Notes: generated from the sequence alone by a model not told the origin. Numbered from the stretch's first letter, positions 1 to 5,785 are shown. The stretch: DNA of 5,785 bases from Candidatus Methanomethylophilaceae archaeon (GCA_017455785.1 JAFSYZ010000222.1:1-5785), one strand, 5' to 3'. Numbers and translations are program-made.

Positions 1-541
1 CTTTGGAGAGGTTGTTCACACCCCATGTGAGGATGACCACCTGCTTTCCTACATCGTTGACGTAGTACTCCGTGGTGACGTCGTAACCGCACATCTTGAG
101 GGCCCTTGCCAAAGTGTCACCGATGATCGGGTTCCTTGCACGTCCGACGTGTATCGGACCTGTCGGGTTGGTGGATGTGTGTTCCACGATGATCTTCTTG
201 TTCTTGTACGGAAGGCTGCCGTACATCGGACCGCATGTCAGGACATCCTTCAACGTACCGTTGATCAGTTCCTGTCCGTTCATCCTGAAGTTGAGGTATC
301 CGTTCGCTGCATTTACTTCAGAGATCAGACCTCCGGGCGATATCTTCCCGGCGAGGTCCTCGGCTATGTCCTTGGGTGCCTTCCTCAACGCCTTGGACAT
401 GGGGAAACACGGTACCGCAAGATCCGCTGGCGCATCCGCCGGCGGTACCTCGATCGTGAACTGAACATCTGCTCCTGTCTCTGAGAGTGCCTTCTTTACG
501 GCATCCTCTACCTCCGTCCTGAATGATTCCATTATGGACAT
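1..541 (-). CDS. argS: Arginyl-tRNA synthetase, N-terminal part (cut by left window edge)
   Basis: Class I aminoacyl-tRNA synthetase that charges tRNA-Arg with arginine in the cytoplasm, using ATP. The 180 codons visible cover the N-terminal additional (tRNA D-loop binding) domain, about residues 5-105, and the start of the Rossmann catalytic domain. The signature segment EHTSTNPTGPIHVGRARNPI begins at residue 120. HVGR (131-134) occupies the HIGH position, with Arg for the last His, a variant I recall from other archaeal ArgRS. The segment EYYVNDVGKQ (158-167) is also typical. The KMSKS loop and anticodon-binding domain lie outside the window. The ATG at 541 is preferred over the one at 532 because AGTGAT sits 3 nt upstream, the same geometry as the wHTH gene's site. 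The gene begins 4 nt after the prf1 stop, so cotranscription and translational coupling are likely. Identification is firm; only the 3' end is missing. Confidence 0.95.
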   Translation of the reverse strand, partial: MSIMESFRTEVEDAVKKALSETGADVQFTIEVPPADAPADLAVPCFPMSKALRKAPKDIAEDLAGKISPGGLISEVNAANGYLNFRMNGQELINGTLKDVLTCGPMYGSLPYKNKKIIVEHTSTNPTGPIHVGRARNPIIGDTLARALKMCGYDVTTEYYVNDVGKQVVILTWGVNNLSK

Positions 542-544
542 CGT

Positions 545-550
545 ATCACT
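545..550 (-). promoter_or_regulatory. Shine-Dalgarno site of argS embedding the prf1 stop codon
   Basis: AGTGAT on the minus strand lies 3 nt before the argS ATG. It matches the 3' part of the archaeal consensus GGAGGTGAT except at one base. The TGA inside it (548-546) is the stop codon of prf1, so a ribosome terminating on prf1 sits on the argS initiation site. This supports the 541 start and suggests termination-reinitiation coupling. Confidence 0.6.
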
Positions 551-1778
551 GTATCCTGTATCTCAAAATGGCCGCGATTCCTCCGAAGGCGGACATCAGC
601 ATCTGTCCCTCCTCCGAATCGCTTGAAATGATCTTGACCGTTGTATTGAATGAGTCGGCTATCTCGAAGAAGTCGTCGATGAGATCCTCGTTCCTCGTGA
701 CCTGGGCGGTGGCACCGCATTCCCTGCACTGTACCTTATCGTCAGCATCCGTTACGGTCGCTTCATACTTGTGACCTGCCGGACACTCAACGGTTATACG
801 TCTCTTGTTGAGGTCCTCCGACAGAAGCAATGTGTCTACTGCACCCATCCTGAGCGCATCCCTAACGACATCCTCACCGTATGATGACAATCCTCCATCA
901 GGCTTCCTGATCTCCCTGAAGAGACGCTGTACATACTCCTTCTCCTCCATCAAGTCTATATCTTGGATGGCGCCCTTGGCCGCATCGACGAGTTCCTTCA
1001 ATCCGTACTCATCTGTGTAACCTGTATCGAAGAAGGGTTTGATGACCTTCTTCATCAGCTCGTGGTGAAGGTACTCCTCCTTGATGAAGAAATCCTTGGT
1101 AGCTCCGGGACCTCCTATGAGCAGACCCACCAGTTCAGGCCTGTTCAGGAATAACTCCGTGGCGTTGTCCGCGACCTTCTTGAAGAACTCGTGTGCCGCG
1201 ATCTCGATCAGTCTCTCGAACCTTACGGATGACTGACCTCCTTGGTGGTGCTTACTGGGGACCAGGGAGTCGAAGTGCTTCATGGGTATGATCCTGCTTC
1301 CCGTCAGTATTCCAAGGGTGGCCTCCTGCCTGTCGATGGTTATGAGTCCGTATGACTTCTTATCGACCAGCATGGACTCCAGCGGGTCGGTGAAGAATTC
1401 GGAGTCGCATCGATACAGGAATGCTGTGATCGCTTCAGGAGGATGGATGACGTACTGCACCATCCTCGTCTGGTCACCTGCCCTGGGGACCTCTCCGCAG
1501 AATATGACGATACCGTTCGGGGGTGCGGACTTGTAAGTCTTCAACCTGGACATGATCGAATCGATGGCGCTCTGAACGTTCTTCATCGTCGATTTGGATT
1601 TGATGTTGGATGACTGTGAGTACTCGTCCCTGAGGTAGGCCATGACATCGGAGATCTGTCTCGATTCCGGGATGTAGACCGAGATGAGTTCGGTACCGCG
1701 TCCTCTGGTACCCATGATCTGCTGCATAGCCTTCTTGAAATCGTATTTTGCTTTCATCGCTGACTCATTGTCACCCAT
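546..1778 (-). CDS. prf1: Peptide chain release factor aRF1 (archaeal/eukaryotic class I release factor)
   Basis: Recognises all stop codons in the ribosomal A site and triggers peptidyl-tRNA hydrolysis. At 410 residues it is a normal length for aRF1. Domain 1 carries the GTRGRGTE loop (23-30), the stop-codon-decoding NIKS motif (58-61) and the YxCxxxF motif as YRCDSEF (122-128). Domain 2 carries the catalytic GGQ at 180-182 within HHQGGQSSVRFER. Domain 3 (about 270-410) contains a possible zinc-binding set, CPAGH (332-336) and CRECG (351-355), in the minidomain region. All key motifs are intact. The ATG at 1778 gives the residues usual before the first helix; ATG at 1757 (residue 8) is a less likely alternative. 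The upstream GGTCGAT resembles a weak ribosome-binding site. It is the first gene of a probable prf1-argS transcript and diverges from pyrH across 44 nt. It ends in TGA. Confidence 0.97.
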   Translation of the reverse strand: MGDNESAMKAKYDFKKAMQQIMGTRGRGTELISVYIPESRQISDVMAYLRDEYSQSSNIKSKSTMKNVQSAIDSIMSRLKTYKSAPPNGIVIFCGEVPRAGDQTRMVQYVIHPPEAITAFLYRCDSEFFTDPLESMLVDKKSYGLITIDRQEATLGILTGSRIIPMKHFDSLVPSKHHQGGQSSVRFERLIEIAAHEFFKKVADNATELFLNRPELVGLLIGGPGATKDFFIKEEYLHHELMKKVIKPFFDTGYTDEYGLKELVDAAKGAIQDIDLMEEKEYVQRLFREIRKPDGGLSSYGEDVVRDALRMGAVDTLLLSEDLNKRRITVECPAGHKYEATVTDADDKVQCRECGATAQVTRNEDLIDDFFEIADSFNTTVKIISSDSEEGQMLMSAFGGIAAILRYRIQ

Positions 1779-1804
1779 GATATCGACCAGACCTCACACA
1801 AACC

Positions 1805-1819
1805 AAATATAATTATAAA
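1805..1819. promoter_or_regulatory. Shared TATA element between prf1 and pyrH
   Basis: The 44-nt gap between the divergent genes contains an AT-only tract whose core, TATAATTATA (1808-1817), is a perfect 10-bp palindrome and so reads as a TATA box on both strands. Archaeal TATA boxes are centred about 26 nt upstream of the transcription start. That predicts starts near 1786 for prf1 (leader of about 8 nt) and near 1838 for pyrH, close to the ATG at 1835. No second AT-rich box is seen, so both genes may use this one element. Confidence 0.6.
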
Positions 1820-1822
1820 CAT

Positions 1823-2518
1823 ATGGATGGGAACATGGAAAAGGTAGTGGTATCGATAGGCGGTTCGGTCCTCATCCCAGAGAAGGATGATGCGAAATAC
1901 ATCAAGATCCTTGCAGATGCTCTGAAGGACCTCTCCGACAAGGTACAGCTTATGGTCGTCTGCGGAGGAGGCATAATAGCCAGATACTACACCAATACTG
2001 GAAAGGAGTTAGGAGGCACCACCTATCAATTAGATGAGATGGGCATAGCCGTGACGAGGATCAACGCCAAACTCCTAAGCATCGCCCTCGGCGAGGCAGG
2101 TATCGACGAGATCCCTGTCGATCCGAAGAGATGTGCCGACAATTCCGCACCCGGGAAGATCTCCGTCATGGGCGGTACGGAACCCGGACACACCACCGAT
2201 GCCGTCGCTGCGATGATCGCCAAGTACTGCGGTGCGGCGAGGATCGTCAACGCCAGCAACGTGGACGCCGTGTACACCGATGACCCCAGGAAGAATCCGG
2301 ATGCCAAGAGACTGTCGAGGATGACCATCAAAGAATTGAAAGAGATCGTCTACGACGAACATGGTGCAGGCAAATCATCCGTCTTCGACCCGTTGGGAGT
2401 GAAAATCGCCATGGAGAACAAGATCGACATACTCATGGTGAACGGAAGGGACCTCGATGAACTGAAGAACGCGATCCTCGGAAAGGACATCAAGGGAACG
2501 TTCGTGGACTCACATTGA
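1823..2518 (+). CDS. pyrH: UMP kinase, archaeal type
   Basis: Phosphorylates UMP to UDP with ATP in pyrimidine nucleotide synthesis. It belongs to the amino acid kinase fold. As translated from 1823 it has 231 residues; archaeal UMP kinases are about 225. Visible motifs are the N-terminal phosphate-binding VSIGGSVL (10-17), the glycine loop CGGGIIARYY (47-56), the UMP-site stretch VMGGTEPGHTTDAVAA (115-130), and the nucleotide-binding segment NVDAVYTDDPRKNPDAKRL (146-164). SSVFDP (185-190) matches the conserved C-terminal SSVxDP. The ATG at 1835 (residue 5, giving 227 residues) may be the true start: family members begin just before the VVVSIGG strand, and the TATA element at 1805-1819 would place transcription initiation near 1838. 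No good Shine-Dalgarno site precedes either ATG, so a leaderless mRNA is likely. The 3' end overlaps dtdA by 9 nt on the opposite strand. Confidence 0.95.
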   Translation: MDGNMEKVVVSIGGSVLIPEKDDAKYIKILADALKDLSDKVQLMVVCGGGIIARYYTNTGKELGGTTYQLDEMGIAVTRINAKLLSIALGEAGIDEIPVDPKRCADNSAPGKISVMGGTEPGHTTDAVAAMIAKYCGAARIVNASNVDAVYTDDPRKNPDAKRLSRMTIKELKEIVYDEHGAGKSSVFDPLGVKIAMENKIDILMVNGRDLDELKNAILGKDIKGTFVDSH

Positions 2519-3343
2519 TTCGAAATCGTTGGAACTTATCCTCTCGAGACCCAGTGAATCGATTATACCGTTCAGGCGCCTCTCCTCCGCGCCCTTCATG
2601 GACTTCCTGTGGACGTACACCATTTTTGTATCGGTGGACCTGGCAGCGTCTCCTATCATCCTGGCCACCTCATCATCGGAGGCCTCAGTGGTCTGATATG
2701 CCGGGACCATATGTCCGAAATCCACTTTCTTCGATAGTGCCAGATCAGTGAATCTTGGAGCATAGTGACCTCCACCGACGCCTATCACCACAGGATAGTC
2801 GGCATCCTTCTCCATCGTCAACAGGACGTCGCTCAGCATATCGGCAGCATGCATATCGCCCCAATGTGTCTCCTCGCTCCCGATTTCTATGAACATCGTC
2901 GGCGCTTCCACATACGGGCCGTGATGTGTTACCTCGAACGATACCGAATATTCGGTGGTGTCGTTCCTCGCCTTCATCCTTCTGAGGGCATCGGTCATCA
3001 GATGAGGTGTGGGAGGTACCAGCGTCCTAGGCCTGCCTCCGAACTCCGCATCCTTGTAGTTGCCGATCGGATGCACGGTCAGTGTCGGTTTCCCACTGGC
3101 GGCAGAATGTCTGCTCATGAAGACGATGTCATCGACCTTCACACCGTAACGTCTGGCTATGTCATCTATACCTTCTGCGTTGATGTGCTTCTGTGAGATG
3201 CTCATAAGCACATTCCCATCGTAGGACATGTACGTGTTATCGCCATCGCTCCCGATATCCTCCCATTGCCTCTTCTCCAGAAGGAAGTGACGCATGTTCG
3301 CCGACGGCGGATCCTTGTCATAACATATCAGGAGTCTGACCAT
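2510..3343 (-). CDS. dtdA: D-aminoacyl-tRNA deacylase (archaeal/plant GEK1 type, DTD2)
   Basis: Hydrolyses the ester bond between D-amino acids (classically D-Tyr) and tRNA, which keeps D-amino acids out of proteins. The 277-residue protein has the full set of family motifs: SRHSAASGKPTLTVH (77-91) followed by GN (94-95), FEVTHHGP (136-143), FIEIGSEETHW (151-161), GVGGGHYAPRF (188-198) and GHMVPAY (210-216). The several invariant His residues are presumed to form the metal and active site, and none is missing. The fold is unrelated to bacterial DTD. The ATG at 3343 has only a weak AGGGT upstream and lies about 23 nt from a TATA-like box, so the mRNA may be leaderless. It converges on pyrH with a 9-nt overlap and diverges from the wHTH gene. 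It ends in TGA. Confidence 0.95.
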   Translation of the reverse strand: MVRLLICYDKDPPSANMRHFLLEKRQWEDIGSDGDNTYMSYDGNVLMSISQKHINAEGIDDIARRYGVKVDDIVFMSRHSAASGKPTLTVHPIGNYKDAEFGGRPRTLVPPTPHLMTDALRRMKARNDTTEYSVSFEVTHHGPYVEAPTMFIEIGSEETHWGDMHAADMLSDVLLTMEKDADYPVVIGVGGGHYAPRFTDLALSKKVDFGHMVPAYQTTEASDDEVARMIGDAARSTDTKMVYVHRKSMKGAEERRLNGIIDSLGLERISSNDFESM

Positions 3344-3357
3344 GGTACCCTGATAAC

Positions 3358-3375
3358 AATCATAATATAATGATT
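3358..3375 (-). promoter_or_regulatory. Probable dtdA promoter with an inverted repeat over the TATA box
   Basis: On the minus strand ATTATATTATG (3371-3361) resembles an archaeal TATA box. Its centre lies about 23 nt upstream of the dtdA ATG, which fits a leaderless or very short-leader transcript. The box is flanked by perfect 6-nt inverted arms, AATCAT (3358-3363) and ATGATT (3370-3375), with a 6-nt spacer. This is a possible operator for a dimeric regulator that would block TBP access. The promoter assignment is more secure than the operator. Confidence 0.45.
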
Positions 3376-3386
3376 TGACATTTAGA

Positions 3387-3397
3387 TATTATAATTA
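3387..3397 (+). promoter_or_regulatory. Probable TATA box of the wHTH gene
   Basis: TATTATAATTA is centred at about 3392. Transcription is therefore predicted to begin near 3416-3419, leaving a leader of about 7-10 nt. A small 8-bp palindrome, ATACGTAT (3403-3410), lies between the box and the predicted start. It could be an operator, but it is short enough to occur by chance in AT-rich DNA. Confidence 0.5.
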
Positions 3398-3415
3398 AGC
3401 ATATACGTATTACAT

Positions 3416-3422
3416 AGGTGAT
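3416..3422 (+). promoter_or_regulatory. Shine-Dalgarno site of the wHTH gene
   Basis: AGGTGAT lies 3 nt before the ATG at 3426. It is a perfect match to part of the archaeal GGAGGTGAT consensus, fixes the start of the gene and is the strongest ribosome-binding site in the window. Confidence 0.8.
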
Positions 3423-3425
3423 TGT

Positions 3426-4643
3426 ATGTCAACGTTGAGTATCAAGCAGAAGATCATGTTCCACCTCTACAGGTTCAGACGCGTCGGAGAATGGGAGACG
3501 TTCAACCTCCCATGGGAAATGACCCAGGACGGTGTGGCGACATCGCTTATGATATCACGTGCACACTCCTGCTTGGAACTCAAGAATCTGGAGGAGAAGG
3601 GTTTCGTCACCAACAGGGTGGCACATGTTAAAGGTGGCAAGACCAAGAGGAAGGTGTACTTCCTCACGGATAAGGGGCTGAAGGAATACGAGAGGATCAG
3701 ACCCATGGCCGGGGAGAACGATATCCTTGCCGACCTCATCGTATCCGGAAATACTGAGGAGGACGAAGACCTATCTAAGAACAGGGTGACTGATGCACTC
3801 GGATGCATATGTGTGCTCAGGGCACCTGTTCCAAAGGACATCTTCCCAGTCGGCAGCATACCGGTCGTACGTGTGGATGACAACAAGATGGCGGTGATTG
3901 ATTCACGCAGCAAGACATCAATCATCAATATGGCGACAGAGGAACAATTGAAGACATGGCACAGTATGGCAGCCGACGTATGGCTCGATCATTGGGAGGA
4001 ATTGGATGATAACATCACATCCATCCACGAACGTATCTACCATCTAGTGAGAGCGGGAAGGAACATCGATGCCTGCAGACTCATCTCAGCGAATATCTTC
4101 GATCTGATATTCACCTGCAACGAGGACCTCCATGACAGTCTGAGACAATTGGATGACATCCCGGACAGATTCATTATTGATGTTTTAAGACTGAGGATAG
4201 AGGCGGACAGGGAATCCGATGACCTGGAGGATATGAGGGCATCCATAGACAGATTATCGGATCATGACCCGGTACTGTCGAGGATGTACATGTCCGATCT
4301 TGTCTATTGCAACGGTGACACCCAAAAAGCGATGGAGATGCTATCAGAACTGGACGGCATACCGATGGTCAGACTGAGGATGACGAAGATCCTGATAGAT
4401 TCAGGGGATCTCAAGAAAGCGAAGGAGATACTGTCATCCATCAAAGTGATGGGATCGGTGAACGGTACCGAGATCGGGGTGGAGAGATTCATCCTCATGG
4501 CCAGGATCGAGAAGATGGAAGGTCATGACTCCGATGCGTACTCACTGCTGATGAAAGCTAAAGCATCGGTGACCGATAGAGGCAAGAGGAGGATCGGACT
4601 GATCCTGAGGTCAATGGACCTCAGAATGTCGGACTCTTCTTGA
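3426..4643 (+). CDS. Winged-helix DNA-binding protein with a helical TPR-like C-terminal region; possible NTPase-less STAND-type regulator
   Basis: The exact function is unknown. Residues 5-92 form a MarR-like winged helix: TQDGVATSLMISRAHSCLEL (33-52) covers the helix-turn-helix, LEEKGFV (55-61) follows it, and HVKGGKTKRKVYFLT (67-81) is the basic wing. This wHTH resembles those at the N-terminus of archaeal wHTH-STAND ATPases. Residues 120-180 (ALGCICVLRAPVPKDIF and on) resemble the winged domain that follows the NTPase in such proteins. HERIYHLVRAGRNIDACRLI (201-220) looks like the start of their helical repeats, and further TPR-like helix pairs lie at about 283-311, 315-340 and 353-380. 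No Walker A, Walker B or other NTPase motif is present, and only about 25 residues separate the two winged regions. There is no signal peptide or membrane segment. It is probably a cytoplasmic transcription regulator with a protein- or ligand-sensing repeat domain. It has its own promoter, diverges from dtdA, and overlaps pheS by 23 nt. The family comparison is from memory. Confidence 0.85.
   Translation: MSTLSIKQKIMFHLYRFRRVGEWETFNLPWEMTQDGVATSLMISRAHSCLELKNLEEKGFVTNRVAHVKGGKTKRKVYFLTDKGLKEYERIRPMAGENDILADLIVSGNTEEDEDLSKNRVTDALGCICVLRAPVPKDIFPVGSIPVVRVDDNKMAVIDSRSKTSIINMATEEQLKTWHSMAADVWLDHWEELDDNITSIHERIYHLVRAGRNIDACRLISANIFDLIFTCNEDLHDSLRQLDDIPDRFIIDVLRLRIEADRESDDLEDMRASIDRLSDHDPVLSRMYMSDLVYCNGDTQKAMEMLSELDGIPMVRLRMTKILIDSGDLKKAKEILSSIKVMGSVNGTEIGVERFILMARIEKMEGHDSDAYSLLMKAKASVTDRGKRRIGLILRSMDLRMSDSS
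4605..4624. repeat. Perfect 8-bp inverted repeat at the wHTH/pheS 3' overlap
   Basis: CTGAGGTC (4605-4612) and GACCTCAG (4617-4624) can form a hairpin with a 4-nt loop in either transcript. The pheS stop codon (4623-4621, minus) lies inside one arm. A third copy of TGAGGTC at 4641-4647 starts with the wHTH stop codon and can pair with 4617-4623 instead. No T tract follows on either strand, so it is not a standard archaeal terminator. It may affect transcript end processing or may be chance. Confidence 0.55.
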
Positions 4644-5785
4644 GGTCGTCGATATCCGATATGTAAAGGTCACGGATGTCGGTGATGTTCCACTTGAGCA
4701 TCGCCAGTCTCTCGAATCCGAATCCCCATGCCAATACGGGATATTTGACACCGAACGGCGCTACTACCTCGGGCCTAAATATGCCTGCTCCTCCAAGCTC
4801 CATCCACTTCCCGTTGAAGAACACCTCCAACTCGAGTGACGGTTCGGTGTAAGGGAAGTATGCCGGCCTTATCCTGATCTGATCGAATCCCATCTTGGAG
4901 TAGAACTCCTTGATCAACGAGATGAGCATGTCGAAGTTGGCGTTCTCATCGATGACGATACCTTCGATCTGTGTGAACTCGGGCAGGTGTGTCGCATCGA
5001 TGGATTCCTTCCTGAAGATCCTCGACAGTGAGAACACCTTAGCGGGTGCCTCGGGGTGCTTCGAGATGTACTTGATGGTGTTGACAGTAGTGTGAGTTCT
5101 GAGCATCGCCTGCTCGGCGGATTCCCTCGACCATTTGCCGCCCCATCCCGTGGAACCGGTGTCCCCTCCGTTCTCATGGATGTTCTTGACCATCTTCACT
5201 AGGTCCTCCTCGGATGACAGGTCGAACTTGCTGGGGTTGCTCAGATAGAAGGTATCCTGCAATTCCCTGGCCGGATGGTCCTGAGGTACGTATAGGACAT
5301 CGAGGTCCCAGAATGCGGGTTCCACATATTCTTCATCGACCTCGGTGAATCCCATGTCGGTGTAGAGCTTCCTGACATCCGCACCAAGTCTTGACAGCGG
5401 GTGCTTCTTCGCAGGGTAGAATGCGGGGGCGAAAGTCTGAACATCATACTTCCTGAACTCAACGTCCTCCCATCCTCCGGACTGTATCATGGCATCGGTG
5501 ACCTGTGTCACCTCCTCCTTCAGTTCGAATCCCGTTGCGAGGACCTCCTTCCCCTGATCGGCCAGGCGGATGGTCTTCTTGACACGTACATCCTCGGCGA
5601 TGAGTCCGTAATGACCCTTCAGGTCGTCGATCATCTTCTTGTCAACCTCATCCATGGGGATGGGCGCCTTGATCAGCTCATCCACGAGGAGTTCATCGGG
5701 CATCTTCTCGTTGAGATACTTCTTACCGTTATCCGTGAGGACGAGGAACTTGCCGTCATCCTCCTTCACTATATCCGCAAGGTTC
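4621..5785 (-). CDS. pheS: Phenylalanyl-tRNA synthetase alpha subunit (cut by right window edge)
   Basis: Catalytic subunit of the alpha2-beta2 class II enzyme that charges tRNA-Phe; the beta partner, PheT, is not in the window. 387 codons plus the TGA stop are visible. The 5' end is missing: the reading frame is open to 5785 and codes for NLADIVKEDDGKFLVLTDNG across the GTG at 5769, so that GTG is an internal valine. Archaeal PheS is usually about 460-500 residues, so roughly 80-110 are missing. Numbering from 5769, residues 1-75 belong to the N-terminal winged-helix, tRNA-contacting region. Class II motif 1 is around HPARELQDTFYL (165-176), motif 2 is FRKESIDATHLPEFTQIEG (252-270), and motif 3 is GFGFERLAML (349-358). 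WMELGGAGIFRPEV (322-335) belongs to the Phe-binding pocket. All are intact. The 3' end overlaps the wHTH gene by 23 nt, tail to tail. Confidence 0.96.
   Translation of the reverse strand, partial: NLADIVKEDDGKFLVLTDNGKKYLNEKMPDELLVDELIKAPIPMDEVDKKMIDDLKGHYGLIAEDVRVKKTIRLADQGKEVLATGFELKEEVTQVTDAMIQSGGWEDVEFRKYDVQTFAPAFYPAKKHPLSRLGADVRKLYTDMGFTEVDEEYVEPAFWDLDVLYVPQDHPARELQDTFYLSNPSKFDLSSEEDLVKMVKNIHENGGDTGSTGWGGKWSRESAEQAMLRTHTTVNTIKYISKHPEAPAKVFSLSRIFRKESIDATHLPEFTQIEGIVIDENANFDMLISLIKEFYSKMGFDQIRIRPAYFPYTEPSLELEVFFNGKWMELGGAGIFRPEVVAPFGVKYPVLAWGFGFERLAMLKWNITDIRDLYISDIDDLKKSPTF

Noticed and set aside
96..484. Plus-strand open frames of about 110-120 codons over the left end
   Set aside because: They are antisense to argS, whose minus-strand frame shows conserved synthetase motifs, and they lack a ribosome-binding site and a recognisable product.
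2765..3196. A 143-codon plus-strand open frame
   Set aside because: It lies fully antisense to the dtdA region that holds the conserved motifs, and its His/Arg/Pro-rich composition is typical of a shadow frame.
3624..3659. GGKT in HVKGGKTKRKV of the wHTH protein as a Walker A (P-loop) motif
   Set aside because: It lacks the GxxxxGK[ST] spacing and lies in the basic wing of the winged helix, between the recognition helix and the LTxKG segment.
3467..3928. A 153-codon minus-strand open frame
   Set aside because: It is antisense to the wHTH domain, is Ser/Thr/Leu-rich as expected for the complement of this coding sequence, and has no ribosome-binding site or family motif.
4591..4605. GGATC-GGACT-GATCC as a second terminator hairpin next to the 4605-4624 repeat
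   Set aside because: It has only a 5-bp stem, lies within coding sequence and is followed by no T tract. GATC-rich codons make such repeats common here.
5523..5533. GTTCGAATCCC, resembling a tRNA T-loop
   Set aside because: It is inside conserved pheS coding sequence and no acceptor stem, D-arm or anticodon arm can be built around it.
5767..5769. GTG at 5769 as the start codon of pheS
   Set aside because: The frame is open to the window edge and the upstream codons fit the N-terminal winged-helix region. Starting here would leave the protein about 80-110 residues short for archaeal PheS.

Overview
The window looks like a core chromosomal region of a euryarchaeon. The evidence is an archaeal-type class I release factor (aRF1), an archaeal/GEK1-type D-aminoacyl-tRNA deacylase, a compact archaeal UMP kinase, an archaeal PheS, promoters with TATA boxes, and Shine-Dalgarno sites of the form GGTGAT-3 nt-ATG. 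The wHTH protein and the moderate base composition fit Thermoplasmata, possibly a Methanomassiliicoccales-like methanogen; that placement is inference. No mobile element, CRISPR array, rRNA or tRNA is visible, and coding density is very high.

Layout. Positions 541 to 1 (minus) hold the first 180 codons of argS, cut by the left edge. It lies 4 nt downstream of prf1 (1778-546, minus) and probably shares its transcript. A 44-nt AT-rich gap with a palindromic TATA element separates prf1 from the divergent UMP kinase gene pyrH (1823 or 1835 to 2518, plus). pyrH converges on dtdA (3343-2510, minus) with a 9-nt tail-to-tail overlap. An 82-nt AT-rich gap follows, carrying two divergent promoters, and then a 405-codon gene (3426-4643, plus). 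This encodes a winged-helix domain joined to a helical, TPR-like C-terminal part. Its 3' end overlaps pheS (minus) by 23 nt; pheS runs off the right edge.

Four of the six genes concern translation and its accuracy: Arg-tRNA and Phe-tRNA charging, termination, and removal of D-amino acids from tRNA. UMP kinase supplies pyrimidine nucleotides. The odd one out is the wHTH/helical-repeat protein. It resembles an archaeal wHTH-STAND-type regulator from which the NTPase has been lost, and it is the most interesting gene here. The 3' junctions are also notable: both convergent pairs overlap, and the wHTH/pheS junction carries three copies of a 7-nt element that can form two mutually exclusive hairpins. 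I did not find a clear-cut new system.
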